NCBI GenBank assembly: GCA_029962745.1
Contig: CM057154.1
Location: 17,349,337 to 17,413,336 of the forward strand
Direction: 5' to 3'
Origin: Echinometra lucunter
Taxonomy: Eukaryota > Echinodermata > Echinoidea > Camarodonta > Echinometridae
DNA: 64,000 bases
Shown here piece after piece: positions 13,001 to 25,100 of the stretch. The number at the start of each line of letters is the position of its first letter. The first letter of the stretch is position 1. Below the pieces are notes generated by a model that worked only from the letters and a program-made list of their open reading frames with translations, made no database searches and was not told where the DNA came from. Position numbers and translations under genes: made by a program.

Positions 13001-15919
13001 TAAATCCCTATATATGGGGATCCTTGAGTCAGCAACTTTGCCAGCATCTGTGATGTCATCGTGGACAACTCTCAATTCATTTTGTACATAATTTTTCCAA
13101 AAAATTGATTTAAATTTCAAGTCAGGAATCAACATAATTCTTCCCAATATGCTTGCAGAATTGATATAGCCATGTCATACTCAAACAATAAATCAAAAGA
13201 ATTTTTATTTCTCTTGAAAATAAAGAAAAGGTTGAATTCTGTGTACAAAATGAATGGAGAGTTGTCCACGATGACATCACAGATGCTGGCAAAGTTGCCA
13301 CTTTAAGCATCCTCATAATAAGGATTTACTTAAACTTTCAAAGTTCATAACTCTTGAACAGATTGTTCGATTTTCATCAAATTTTCACTGTTTTCTTCTT
13401 GTTTTTCTTCATTCACTGGAAGCACACTGATGTCTGGGTTGCATTCTCCTTTAAAGGTGCAAATCTACACCTTTAAGGATGCGTTCAAAAGGGTGCAAAT
13501 TTGCATCTTCCCTAAAGGTTACAACTCCGCACCTTTAAGGGTTCAAAATGTAGCTCACTGCACTCTTAAAGGTGCAAAATGCTTCTTAGGGTGCAAAATT
13601 GTACCCATAAAGGAGCTCCCAGTGTTACAAAAACTTAACCCTTTTTTCTCGGTGTGAATGCTATTCTTCCACACCGAAAGAAAATATTGAGAAAGCTCAC
13701 AAACTATCTTTCACCTCCTCACAGAATTCAAGCTTCTCTTTAAACCAGTGCCGCTCTTGACTTGGTACTCGAACGGGCCTCGTTTTTTTTTTTTTTTTCC
13801 ACGAGAGTTCCGGACCCTTTATACCATAATGGATGTCTGAGAAGTAAGACTAGCAATGAATTCAGGTATTAAGGTCCTTTCACACATGATGCGACAGTGT
13901 GGTAACACGCTGTGTCACCACACGTTTTTGTGTACAAGCCTGTGGGGTATAGGGCGACAACAAAATATTGCCGAGGCAGGACACACTTTTGTTTGCTGCC
14001 TATATACAAAAAGAATGCGCACCAATCAAATTTCTAAAAAGTTAGCGCAAAAATTGTTGCCATGAGATTGCTTGCTCAAGTTTTGACAATATGCTCACTT
14101 ATTGAGAGTTGACGCGTTAATGCGTGTTCATTAGCATATGTGGTGACACAAAGTTCTTCTTTTCATATAGACAAAAAATAATATAGTAATGAATATAAAT
14201 CGACATTATATAAACAAAAGGGCATTAAACATAAGTAAAACAGAACACAATAGATATGAACATTTCGTGCTCGCACTTTAAGAGCACTGAAGTCAACTGA
14301 TGTGAAGCATGTTTTCCTGTTTCCTGTATTTTGTTTAATGTTATATCTGTATATTGAAAAGAGATTATGATACTGGGAAATTATATGGGAAAATATGAGA
14401 TGTGCAGGTATATAGCCAGGAGCGACAATGGGGAGCGGGATGAGACAACGTCAACGTGACACCCCTCCCACTTAAAAATCTTCCTACCGAAAAATTCGTC
14501 ATTTTTTCACAATAGACTGTCAACAAATAAAAAAAAAAATCTTTTTAATGTTGCTTATCTCGTATAAATGATGTTAACATTCGTCGGCTAATATGAAAAT
14601 CGATCAGGGTTTTTTTTTTCTCCCTTGCCTGCACCTTTAGTCTGACATCCCCCCCCCCCCTCCCCTCAACTCGAATTCAAAATGATCTAAAGTCGGCCCT
14701 GATTATAGCTGGCCCCAAGATTGGCGGGCCTCTTACCGCCCCCTTTTTTTTTGTCGATCCGCCATTGCCTTGTCTTGAAATATTGATTTGCGTTGTGGAG
14801 ACGAAGCACTGGCAATGAAGCACATGTTCCATGTATGTAATAGATGAGAGCTGTGGTAATTGTAATCGTGTAGGTTTATATACATGATATAACTTCCTTG
14901 TTTGTGATGGTCTGACATGCATCTGCAGATACAGAACAGTTCTATATAGCCCTGGTACAGGGGCGAACTGGAAATGACATCGAAAATTAGCGATGTGACC
15001 GGCCCTTCAAATACATTGATTCGTGAATTAATTAATTCCCATAGGTTTAATACAGGAACCACTCGGCTCCGGTAGGCAGTGGGTTAAATTTTACTATTAA
15101 AATAGCCGTTCCTCAAGACAAAATCCCGAGCAGGTCCGTGGCCAGGGGGAAAACTCCCTGAACCCCATGGCTATTCGGCTCCTCTACAGTATTTGGCATA
15201 ATCATCAAGTGCGAGTAACGTCTTGCGGGTAAAAGTATACATGTGTATAATCAGAGACGTATATCACCATATACCGGTGTTTGAGTGTGTGTAATCAATA
15301 CTGCTTTTTAGCGGATCCCTCCATTTCCCCACGTTTCCTTTAAAAATAAACCAAACATACCTGTTATACTGTATATTGTTGCATATTTATGTATATTCTT
15401 TGTTTTATAGTTCAAGTAATGTAAAATGTATCATTACTGTACAACAATTTATGTTAGATTCACAAGTTCTTTTTAAAATTGTTATGAATTGTTTTTGTTG
15501 GAAATGGAAAATGAATTGAACTGAAGTGAACTGAATACACAATGAGGCATATCCTATGTCCACATAGGGCCTCCATGGTTGACAGAAGAATAATATTTAG
15601 TAAAAATTGTAACATCAATAACCTATTACAGCACCGGGCTACCTGCCTATTATAGCACCGGGCTCCGGCCGGGCTAATATGCTCCCCAGGACGCGCTATG
15701 CAACACACAGACGTCCATGGCAATTTAACGTGATAAGTGCTAATATACTATTTTTCATTATCCTTACCTCATCGCTGTACCACATGCTAGATACGGTGGA
15801 TACCTCTTGGCCAAGATCGACCAGAAGATGACGAAAAGTCCTGGCCAGACGAAACATCCTGCGATGCAAAGAGTCCATAGCGATAGGGAGGGAGACTCGT
15901 CCACGTCCAACTTATCCAT
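6172..15919 (-). CDS. TLC-domain multi-pass membrane protein, five exons, complete
   Basis: Exons on the minus strand: 15919-15768, 12126-12040, 11276-11075, 8509-8414 and 6513-6172. All junctions are GT-AG and all phases agree, giving 292 residues. Hydrophobic stretches suggest several membrane passes: residues 14-35, about 52-72, 92-106, 133-147, 154-166, 185-205 and 222-250. The pair HH at 134-135 and the block TELSTPFLN at 164-172 are typical of the TRAM/LAG1/CLN8 (TLC) family, closest by eye to the TLCD4 (TMEM56) type; the HH...DD ceramide-synthase motif is not complete. The tail after residue 252 is hydrophilic and rich in K, N and H, probably cytosolic. The family acts in ER-type membranes in lipid handling; the substrate cannot be told here. 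The exon 3 donor is chosen as CTG|GTAGGT; CTG|GTAGGA 24 bases earlier also keeps frame. A paralogous first exon follows at 265-425. Confidence 0.85.
7284..7520. mobile_element. MITE with GGGGCGGCG ends and C/G runs
   Basis: The left GGGGGCGGCGCTACAGGGGG is matched by the inverted CCTATCGCCGCCCC on the right. The purine-rich centre (7338-7395) gives only low-complexity open frames. It lies in TLC intron 4. Confidence 0.6.
7584..7918. mobile_element. Foldback MITE, 335 bp
   Basis: The ends CATAGTTTTTACGGGCATG and CGTGCCCGTGAAATCTATG are inverted; the pairing continues inward through GCGAACG and TTGGCAAAATCCAACAT. It lies in TLC intron 4. Confidence 0.75.
8568..9089. mobile_element. Foldback element with CCGGGTGTCCCAGAAAAAG ends
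   Basis: The left CCGGGTGTCCCAGAAAAAGC pairs with the right GCTTTTTCTGGGACACCCGG, with TA beside both ends, as in Tc1/mariner-type targets. The arms pair imperfectly through about 250 bp. It starts 59 bp upstream of the acceptor of TLC exon 4. Confidence 0.75.
9381..10068. repeat. Compound trinucleotide microsatellite (ATT/TAC/CAC)
   Basis: About 690 bp of ATT then TAC, CTG and ACC triplets. All open frames are poly-Leu, Thr, Ser or Val artefacts. It lies in TLC intron 3. Confidence 0.95.
10077..10609. mobile_element. Element with GGCGTAAAT ends inside the triplet repeat
   Basis: GGCGTAAAT at 10077 and ATTTACGCC at 10601 are inverted, each followed inward by G/C runs. Triplet repeats lie on both outer sides, so the element appears to have landed in the microsatellite. 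Inside are three tandem units (see 10210-10460). Confidence 0.6.
10210..10460. repeat. Three tandem units of about 85-95 bp with GAGCGAGCGAAGCGAG
   Basis: Each unit reads (GAGCGAGCGAAGCGAG) then CCAAAAATAACC, CTTTTCTGGTTTTCAAT and CATTTTCAAA. The GC core resembles the palindrome in the array at 63176-64000. Confidence 0.75.
10615..11040. repeat. Compound microsatellite (TAC/ACCACT/ATC/AGT)
   Basis: Mainly an ACTACC hexamer to about 10815, then ATC, GATG and AGCAGT-type triplets. It stops 35 bp before the donor of TLC exon 3. Confidence 0.95.
12840..13625 (+). repeat. GTGCA-palindrome repeat, copy 2, split by a foldback
   Basis: The pieces 12840-12876 (TTGCACCCGGAAATGC) and 13451-13625 (AAAGGTGCAAATCTACACCT and on) flank the TTAA foldback at 12877-13450. 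The right end shares AAAGGAGCTC with copy 1 (in complement). Confidence 0.75.
12877..13450. mobile_element. Foldback MITE flanked by TTAA, copy A
   Basis: It begins AGGAGAATGC and ends GCATTCTCCT, with TTAA on both sides (12873-12876 and 13451-13454). The arms pair for most of their length, for example CACAGATGCTGGCAAAGTTG at 13276 against its complement near 13045. The element splits a GTGCA-palindrome repeat. TTAA duplication suggests a piggyBac or Kolobok-driven non-autonomous element. Confidence 0.8.
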
Positions 15920-17617
15920 AGTTGCTCAATGGCTCAATATTCAATCACTGCTTTCCGGACCGTTATAATATCTGCTTTGTTCTTCCCTTGCTGAACTACC
16001 CGTATAAATGATTGTTATGTAGAGTATACCCTGGCTTTGTATCCAACGGATGATAGGATAATTATAATGCTACATCAAGCATGAAGCTCCTCGTGGAATT
16101 AGATCGGTTATAAGTTCCGTCAACTGCACATGTATTGTGCCCCCAAAGAATATAGTAAACATAATTATAGTCTAGTAGGCATTTACAGTAAAGGGATACG
16201 CTCGATCGAGCCTGGCTATAGTGGAATTAGAAGAAAAAAAAAATGCAAATGAACTGTTGTTATCCCCTCATTCATTCATCATGCTCGTTCGTTGAGGAAT
16301 TCTAGCCCCCACCCCCGCGCGCCCCCCTCCACCCCAGAATTCCCAGTAACCAGTCATGCCGCACTTATGTAGCTGCAAAGGAAAATGCTTCATTCTTGTA
16401 TGAAGAAAATATGTAGTGATAATTGTAATGGGATTTTACCACACATAACAGAACGCACGCAATCGAATCATTTCAAAACAGAAAAGGACTCGAACAAAGC
16501 ATAATGAAAACCAAAACACAGCATATGAAGTGGCATGAGTAATGTTTGATTTAGAGTTGAAACTGAATGCAATCGAATCGCTGTGCAATGTGGGGGCGTC
16601 TTTCTTTTTTTTTATTTGATTTAATTTCATTTCCTTTATTCTTCAAGGTTGAAACCACTCACTTCGGCCGAAAACGGTTGGTCTTCAGCAAGTCCTTGGG
16701 GGGATTACCATTTGAAAATAGGCATACAGAATAAAAAAGGTGTAAACAAAAAAGTAATATAATCAAAACAATACAAAAACGATTCAAATAATGATGAAAC
16801 ATATCACAAAAGCATGCAAGACTCATAATTAAACGTGAGATGGGAATAACTTTTAATAAGGAAAAAAATATATATATAATCCAGACTAACGAGCAAAAGT
16901 GAAAATAATTACAGGAAAAGACTACAAAAATATTAATGCACTGCATGCCTAGATAATTATGAAGAGCTTACTTCCCTTTTCACCGAAACCAATATTTTAG
17001 TTCTCTTGGAAGTTTGCTGCATATTCGCTTCAATATGATTAATTCGATAGTAAAAACATTTTAGGAAAGTAGAAAAATGGGTTTTTAAACAATGGTTATT
17101 TCCAAAAGACACTCAATCCAATTTGCGTAAATCAAGGAATTTTATTTCAGCGAATTTCCTTCTTCACAGTTGCAAGTATACCAACATTAGTAACTGATCT
17201 AACAAACGAGCTGAAAAAAAAAATCCTGCATGAGTAGTAATTTTTCTGTATTTTGTCTATATTTTTTATTTCGTACTAATTGAGCGCCTTTTGGAAAGAA
17301 ACTAGGATTTACCGCCTTTTGGCTAGGGTAAATGTAGGTGTATCACCTGGTTTACTAGAGCACTTGTGATTTATGAGCTGGCTGGACATGATCCTTAAAC
17401 TGCCAGAGAACAGTGCAGTAACACCTGGTGCTGTTTAGATCTAAGTTAGTTGCTTTGTCATGAATGTTGCCTTCTTCCCATGTTGGAACTCACTTCAGAT
17501 ATGTATAATACTATTACCTCATACGAAAGAAGAAGACCGCCTTTTGGAAACGTGCACATTTTTTGCAACACTTTTTGCAGGTCATGTATGAAACATATAA
17601 AGATGTTTTTTTTTTTA

Positions 17618-18117
17618 NNNNNNNNNNNNNNNNNNNNNNNNNNNNNNNNNNNNNNNNNNNNNNNNNNNNNNNNNNNNNNNNNNNNNNNNNNNNNNNNNNN
17701 NNNNNNNNNNNNNNNNNNNNNNNNNNNNNNNNNNNNNNNNNNNNNNNNNNNNNNNNNNNNNNNNNNNNNNNNNNNNNNNNNNNNNNNNNNNNNNNNNNNN
17801 NNNNNNNNNNNNNNNNNNNNNNNNNNNNNNNNNNNNNNNNNNNNNNNNNNNNNNNNNNNNNNNNNNNNNNNNNNNNNNNNNNNNNNNNNNNNNNNNNNNN
17901 NNNNNNNNNNNNNNNNNNNNNNNNNNNNNNNNNNNNNNNNNNNNNNNNNNNNNNNNNNNNNNNNNNNNNNNNNNNNNNNNNNNNNNNNNNNNNNNNNNNN
18001 NNNNNNNNNNNNNNNNNNNNNNNNNNNNNNNNNNNNNNNNNNNNNNNNNNNNNNNNNNNNNNNNNNNNNNNNNNNNNNNNNNNNNNNNNNNNNNNNNNNN
18101 NNNNNNNNNNNNNNNNN
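17618..18117. other. Assembly gap, 500 N
   Basis: A run of exactly 500 N, a placeholder size. It is bounded by poly-T on the left and an AAG repeat on the right, so a microsatellite probably stopped assembly. It lies where the 3' exon(s) of the carboxypeptidase gene would be expected. Confidence 0.99.
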
Positions 18118-18256
18118 AAGAAGAAGAAGAAGAAGGAGAAGAAGAATGCCACTCGAAACCCATGGAGGTGAGGTATTTGAGTGAGGTATATGTCAGGAAA
18201 GCTCGGCTACATATGCCATGTATGCTCCACGATGGGAATCATATCTGACATTAGGG

Positions 18257-18350
18257 TCACCTTTCACCACCCCTCCCCACCAGATTGGGGGGGGGGGGGT
18301 GGTAAAATCTTTCACCACCCCCTCCCCACCAGATGGGGGGGCGGGTAAAA
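18257..18350. repeat. Two direct repeats of a CTTTCACCACCCCTCCCCAC unit
   Basis: Two units of about 45 bp, each ending in a G run and GGTAAAAT. They lie just right of the first gap. Confidence 0.75.
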
Positions 18351-18590
18351 TTTACGCTGAACAAGTGGAATCCCCTTTAAGATGAGTTTAAACAAAACGA
18401 CTACACTGGAACAGAGTCCACATTATGATTATAATTTGGATTGGATTTCCACTCCTATTATGCTTAGAAAGTATCGGATCTAAATTTAGATAGAGGTACC
18501 CCCTCCTCGCCAAGAAATGAAATGAAATAAATTGATGAACTAGTTAACTGACTGAATAGATAATCAATCAATTAATTGATCACTGAAATA

Positions 18591-18753
18591 GGTAGAACAC
18601 GATAAAAACTACTTTCGCAAAATCAACTTAAGTGCAATTTCAAAGGCCGATTGTACTGCCCACAAAAATTACGCAATAAGCCATTGTAAAGTCCGCACAT
18701 TGAAGTTCCCTTCAGTTGATTTTTCGAAAGTAGTTTTTATCGTGTTGTAGATA
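18591..18753. mobile_element. Small MITE with 30-bp inverted ends
   Basis: AACACGATAAAAACTACTTT at 18596 and its complement ending at 18746 pair over about 32 bp. The element starts 33 bp downstream of the donor of carboxypeptidase exon 8. Confidence 0.75.
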
Positions 18754-18785
18754 AACAGACAAACATGATAAGCTTCTCGTATTAC

Positions 18786-21700
18786 CAGATCGTCCAAGTT
18801 GGTAGGATCGGGCACTGAAGCCGAGTATGACCACGGTGAAATGACAAGCTGAGAGTAGCTGTGCCAGTCGATAAACCAAACGAAGTCCTGGCCGCCGTCC
18901 TTCTTCTCGCGCAGGAAATCAACCACGGCTTCGACCTCCTGTTCGGACAGAGGTGCAATGCCGTGATAGACATTGGAGCACGGGAAGGCACTCGTTCCTT
19001 CTCCTTGTAGGCAAGAATAGAGTGAAGAATTCGAAACGGCCGGTGAGACAAATCAGCTGGTACAATTAAACCAATGAAAATAGGCTACACCAAACACAAA
19101 CACAATCTTCTCTTCTTAAGATTTTTAAATTAACATTTCCACAGACAAATTATGTATCTGCTCTTCCGATTCTCTTGAAAATATCTGGCCCCGTTTCACT
19201 AAACTCGTTATCAATAATAAGTTGCAATAACTGTTATAAGCTACTGAAATCCTTGCATCTGATTGGCTGAGAGCAAATTTGTCATAGAAATGTGGCAGTT
19301 GTTACTGATAACAAGTTTTATGAAATGGGGCCCTGAACTGATTATATATTGGAAGTTCCTTATCGAGGTTATTCACTCTGGTATAGGTTTTATCCCATCG
19401 TCTTGGGCTTGAGCATAAATGGCTTTCGAATTATGGCACCTGGGCCCCATTTCATAAAACTTGTTATCAGTAACAACTGCCACATTTCTATGACAAATTT
19501 GTTCCCAGCCAATCAGATGCAAGGATTTCAGTAGCTTATAGCAATTATTGCAACTTGTTATTGATAACAAGTTTTATGAAACGGGGCCCAGATCTTGGAA
19601 ACCCATCCTTTCCAGAGTAATGAACATCCCAATATCAGTACAAGTTAATTCATGAGTTGGGAATGTACTTTCAGAGCAACGGACCTCCAGTATAATTACG
19701 AACCGTCAAAATAACAAACATTCCCCTAACTTTTATTACCGTACAGGTTTCATCTTATATGAATTTTACACTGTACAGAATTATACTGCATGCACTTATC
19801 ACAGTTCTATGATATTCATACACAAGGGGGCGCTCGAAGAGTCTGTCCTGGCTTTAGTCCAGCTGCTCTTAGGCCCCGATCGCATTTGAAAGAAACAACT
19901 TCCGGCAAGGCACCCATTTACGACGCTTGGGTATATAGGAAGCGATGAAGGTAAATTATGCCTTACCGAAGAATTTTGGTGTTGAGGCTGGGATTTGAAC
20001 TGCAAACCTTAAGATCTCAGTTCTATGGCGTATCTAATAAACCACAGCATTACAAGAAGTTTTTTTTTCTTACCTCCCCATTCAAATGGCCAGTTCCTGT
20101 TAGGATCGGTACCCATACATCCTGAAGACGTGTCTTCCTCATTAGAAGATCGAGTCTTACGCCAAAGACGATCCTTCATAATTTAATAATATGATACAAA
20201 TACACTGTAAAAAAATATTTGGTAAAATTTTAACCAGCACGAAGGTAATTATATGTTCAACCAACTTTGGGTAATAAGCATATATTGCCCAGTTAGGGTA
20301 AAAAAATAAGCAGTTATTACTTAGAATGGGCAAAATTTCCATCAAATTCGATAGAAAGAAATGCCCAAAGAACTGTCCAAAGTCAGTTGGACACATAATA
20401 ACCTCAAGGCACATTTTTACCCAATATTTTTAAAAGTGTAGGGAAATGAGTTGAGGTGAGCAGTCAAGCAGAACGATAAAAGGTTTGATTATCATTCAAG
20501 AAATCCTATCAAATTATTCTGTCACCTATAGCGCATTGCTTCAAGTGATCAAAAATGTAATGATTTTATTATGCTTGTTATATGAATAAAAATGAATATA
20601 ATTATGTATAACTAGGGCACTGCTTCTTCCCCCCCCCCCCTCCTTTTTTCCTCTTTAGGGTCTAACATTTGGATTGTTTTAAAACAAAACAAAACAAAAA
20701 ACATCTGTTCTGAAATTTTGCATCTTTTGTATTTCCTTGTTTTCTTATTGCGCTTTGAAAGGAACAGAATTCTCACGAAGCGTCGTTCTCGGGGAAAATA
20801 CATCACTACGTGTTTCTTTATCGGTTTACTTAACATTCCAGACACTGCTGGTTGATATTTAGTCATAACATGAATTACATAGCACTTTAATCAAATTTAC
20901 AGTTGTCGCAAGGGTGGATATTTAATGAAACATTCGGTGATCAAGAAGACGAAGTGTAGTGATAATGATGATCATTTCTCACAGTAAATTCCTACCTCAA
21001 GCCAGGTATGGACGTAACCATCGACGTTGAGAGAAGGCACGATGTACCAGTCTAACGTATCAAAGAATCTCATAGCCGTTGCATCTCCGTCCGTGTAATC
21101 TTGAAGAAGCTATGAAAATCATGTCGAGGAAAAGGGATAAATAAGTTCATAAATAAATAAATAAATAAATAGATAAACAAATAAATAAATAAATAAATGG
21201 ACGAATAAATACATAAATGAATGAATAACAGATATATGATAATCAATCAATAGATTAATAAACAAATTGAATAAATAAATAGATTAGACATATCAATTAA
21301 TTCTGGCAGCAACACAAAAGCGCTGGGTCTATGCCAGAGACTATTCCGGGGGGGGGGGGTTACTGTCTTTTGGCTTAAATAGCCCTCCGGGTCAATTATG
21401 TTATTGCATAGACCGATGTAACACGCATTTTCTCAGCCTTCAGCATAAAAGAAACAAATATTAAGAAAACACGGTGGCATCGTTTCACATTGAAAGGTAT
21501 ATCGATAGCGGAGTCAAAAATTATTCTCGTCCTTTCGTACTTTAAACAAAATTTTACAAAAAATACCCGTTTTGCAAAGAAACAGGTATTTAATGGTCTC
21601 GAGAGATAACCCTGTTTGATGTCTCGAGAATACGTCATAAAAAAGTAGCCTACCCTATTTTCCCAAAGCAGGCATTCTGAAAATAATAACACTTTTAAAT

Positions 21701-22102
21701 GGAATTATTTGCTCTCAGTAGTATTCCATATAGTTTCAAAATCTTCGAATGTACGAACTTCCCGGGAAATCACTCCTTAAAAAAGTCCAGCTATCATTTT
21801 GTACACGAGTCACGAAGTAATAACATCTGAGAACATTCCCAACTTACTTCCTGGGTGACATACATGACTGTAGCTGGGGAGATCCATTCTCTGGCGTGAA
21901 TACCGCCCTCAAACCAGACACCCTTTCTGTTTTCAGATGAACCACCGGTTCCTCGGATCTATGAAAATGATATTATGATAAAGTGAGTAGCAGTCAACAT
22001 AATTTTTATATATCCTTTCTCTCTCTCTCTCCTCCCACCCCCCTCTCTCTCTCTCTCTCTCTTTACCCACTCTCCCCTTTTCTTCCTCCCTCTTTGGCTT
22101 CC

Positions 22103-22149
<47 letters not shown>

Positions 22150-25100
22150 CCCCCCCCCCCCCCTCCTCACATTTCACTTCTTCTCTCTGCTGTTTTCCTT
22201 TTTATTTATTTATTTTTTTGGAAAACTTTTGTTTTCATCCGTAAAGGTAGTCCAGACTCTGTCCCTTCTTATCCCCCCCCCCCTTCTGCTAACCTTGTTC
22301 GTTGCGGCGCACTCTCCATACAGCGCCGCACTCCACTAATCGGTAAATGATAGTTCCTGCCTGTCGCACTTACCTTTCAATTTGACGTCATAGACACGCC
22401 GTAGAAACGTCATAGAAATGAATATGTATAAGCATGTACGTATGAGTTCCAGGTATAAATTTATTAAAGAACCCACATCGTTGTCGATCGCTTCAACAGC
22501 TAATTGGGTTGCGCGTCGGTCTACTATATCTAAAGATCCCGAGATCGAATCCCGCTCTTACCCTGTGTATTTTTACTGTAATAATTGATAACAGTGGCGT
22601 TTATTTCGTCAGAAATAGTTAAAGTATCACAGCTATTACTGATACATATTCATTTCTGTGACGTTGGAAGGTAACCGCGAGAGGCAGGAACTATCCTCTA
22701 CCCCACTAATCGCGCGATCCCCGAAAATTCACCTCTTTGCGTTTGTGAGGGCAGCTGCAGAGGGCAGGAAAAGAAAGCGACTGCCGCCGTTATGAACGTT
22801 GATGGTGTACTCTCTCAGCAGATCTAGAGTACCTACATCAAATGCGCGATACGGAAACAGTCTAGGCAGTAGAGGTGTGGTGGCAAAGTTGGTAAGAGCG
22901 CGCGCTCCTAATCAAAGGGTCGTGAGTTCGATTCCCACTGATGCTCAACTTCTTACGTCCTTCAACGAGACATTTAATCCACCTTTGCTGCACCCTACCC
23001 GGGTGTTAAATGGTTACCTAGCACCTCTGGGGTAATAACAATGTTTTTGATAATGTATTCATTGTAAGCGCCTTGATCATCCTTTGGAGTGGATATAATT
23101 ATGTTGCAAAGTGTAAATATCTTCATTATTATCATTATCATTAAATATGCGTCTAAACGATAAATACTAGGCAAATGTGACAGAAACTGCCCTCATGCAC
23201 ATCATTACGTTGGCCCGAAACTTAGGTTTGATCGTTTGATCTGAGACGGGACATCCACCCTGCAGACATCGGACTTACCTGAATACCAGAAATGGTTCGT
23301 CCTTCATAAGACAAGGAAGGTAGTTCAAAGCGTGTGGCGATGGTCGGGTACTCGTTCACGATATCTACAACCCATTGTTGGATCTGGAAAAAGACATAAC
23401 ACAAATAGGACCAAAAAATGGTGAGTTTGATCGGATCTATAGGACGATAGGACCATTACGATTTTGTTTTAATGTAAAATCAATGTAGATAAAAGTCAAG
23501 CCCCCCCCCCCCCCAAAAAAAAAAAAGTATCGTGTACTCATATTTGATCAATGCGAATCAACTCTTTCTGTTACATGTCTATTTTTTTTTTCCCAAAGGT
23601 TCACTTTTTCTGAAGATTCCTCAATTCGAAGTTTTAATTAGAAAGTCTTTCTTTCTTTTTAAACATGTTGAGCATTGGTTTACCTCATCGTAGGTATGGT
23701 ATACTGAATAGTCAAAATTGATAGCCTGTGGGGTCGCCCTTCTTTCAACCCGCTCTTTCTCCTGATCGCGAAGAAGCTGGCCGACGTCGTTGATCATGAC
23801 GCTGACCTGCATGTTCTTCACGGCGAAGATGTCGAGGAAGTTGGCCCGAAGTCGACCGGGTACCATGATGTCGACGGTGCTGCCGGGAATGTTCTTGATG
23901 TCGGACCAGAAATCGATCTGCATGAGGAACAGGTATAGGACTGTGATTTTTTAATAGGTGTTTGGTACTGCAACATCGGAAAATAGCACTGAACACAGAC
24001 ATACTTAAGCTTTTCGACATGCACTCATCAGAGTAAAATCGCATGAATGAACAGAAAGCCGAAAATCGAGACAATATGATTTTTATATTTAAAAAAAAAA
24101 TTATCAATCCAAAAGGTTGAAGTGAAAAAAAGAAATAATAGGTTGGTTTACGCATTTTTTAAAATTTTTAATTTCCTTTGGTAAAAAAAGGATTGCTTTT
24201 AAAATCATTGCGTATTTGAAATAAATGGTGTTAACTTTTGATCGCATTTGTCTGTGATCCTCTTCACTGCCGTTTATGTTTTTTATTTCAAACAATTCTA
24301 TATACTTTATCATTAATAAACGACCGCGTCCTTAATGAAAAAATATAGTTTGTCAAGCTAAACTGCATTCATTTATTCCTTCTATACGCTCATTCTCTAT
24401 GTTGTTGTTGTATTTGGTGGTGGTGGTTAGATGGCGTCCTTCAATCTTGTTAGATTATCTGCGCCACGTTCATACAATGGATCCATGTTCATACGAAGTT
24501 TTGTTTCAATAAATGTTGTTGACTTTCCTTTTTTGTCTGTTTGCTGGAGTCTTGCTCATGTAGCTTGCATGCTGAGGCGTGACTTTATCCATCAGACTCC
24601 CGTCTTCGGGTTTGGAGTTGGCTCTAATTCATAGACTGTTGTTTCGTGTTCATTTTTTTATTATTATTATTATTATTTTCTTCAGTTACTATGTTTTCTC
24701 CTTCTCAGTCTCATGTTTGTTTGTTTGTTTTTTCTTTTCTGTTCTTTGGCTCATATTCATGATATTCAAACATTGATTTGGGGTTTGTTCAGATAATTCT
24801 TTACAATGCTGCAAGGGAGTACCATGCCAAGTTCCCCCGATTAAATGGTGTGACTAAGTTCCATGCTTTATATTCCCTTGCATTTGGTACATTTTATTTC
24901 AATTAGATAAAAGCAAGAATGGCAGATAATTCTTTGCAATTTAACCGACGGATAGAGAAACAGAGAGAGAGAGAGAGAGAGAGGGGGGGAGAAAGGGGAG
25001 GAAGGGAAAGAAGGAGAGAAAGAGAGTGGGAGGGGGGGGGGCTTATGAGAAAGAACCTAAATATAATTGCACGCAAATAAGATATCATGAATTCATCTCA

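Larger units (their letters stand above)
15920..18785. other. Between TLC gene and last visible carboxypeptidase exon
   Basis: AT-rich sequence with the 500-N gap. I searched the minus strand by eye for the missing carboxypeptidase C-terminus (an ELRD block) and did not find it. Upstream of the TLC start codon no clear promoter element is seen. Confidence 0.55.

Noticed and set aside
17450..18184. Open frames spanning runs of X
   Set aside because: They cross a 500-N gap and have no real coding content on either side; the same applies at 39918-40559.
21396..21692. 98-codon minus-strand open frame
   Set aside because: It lies inside carboxypeptidase intron 5 with no domain and no splice evidence.
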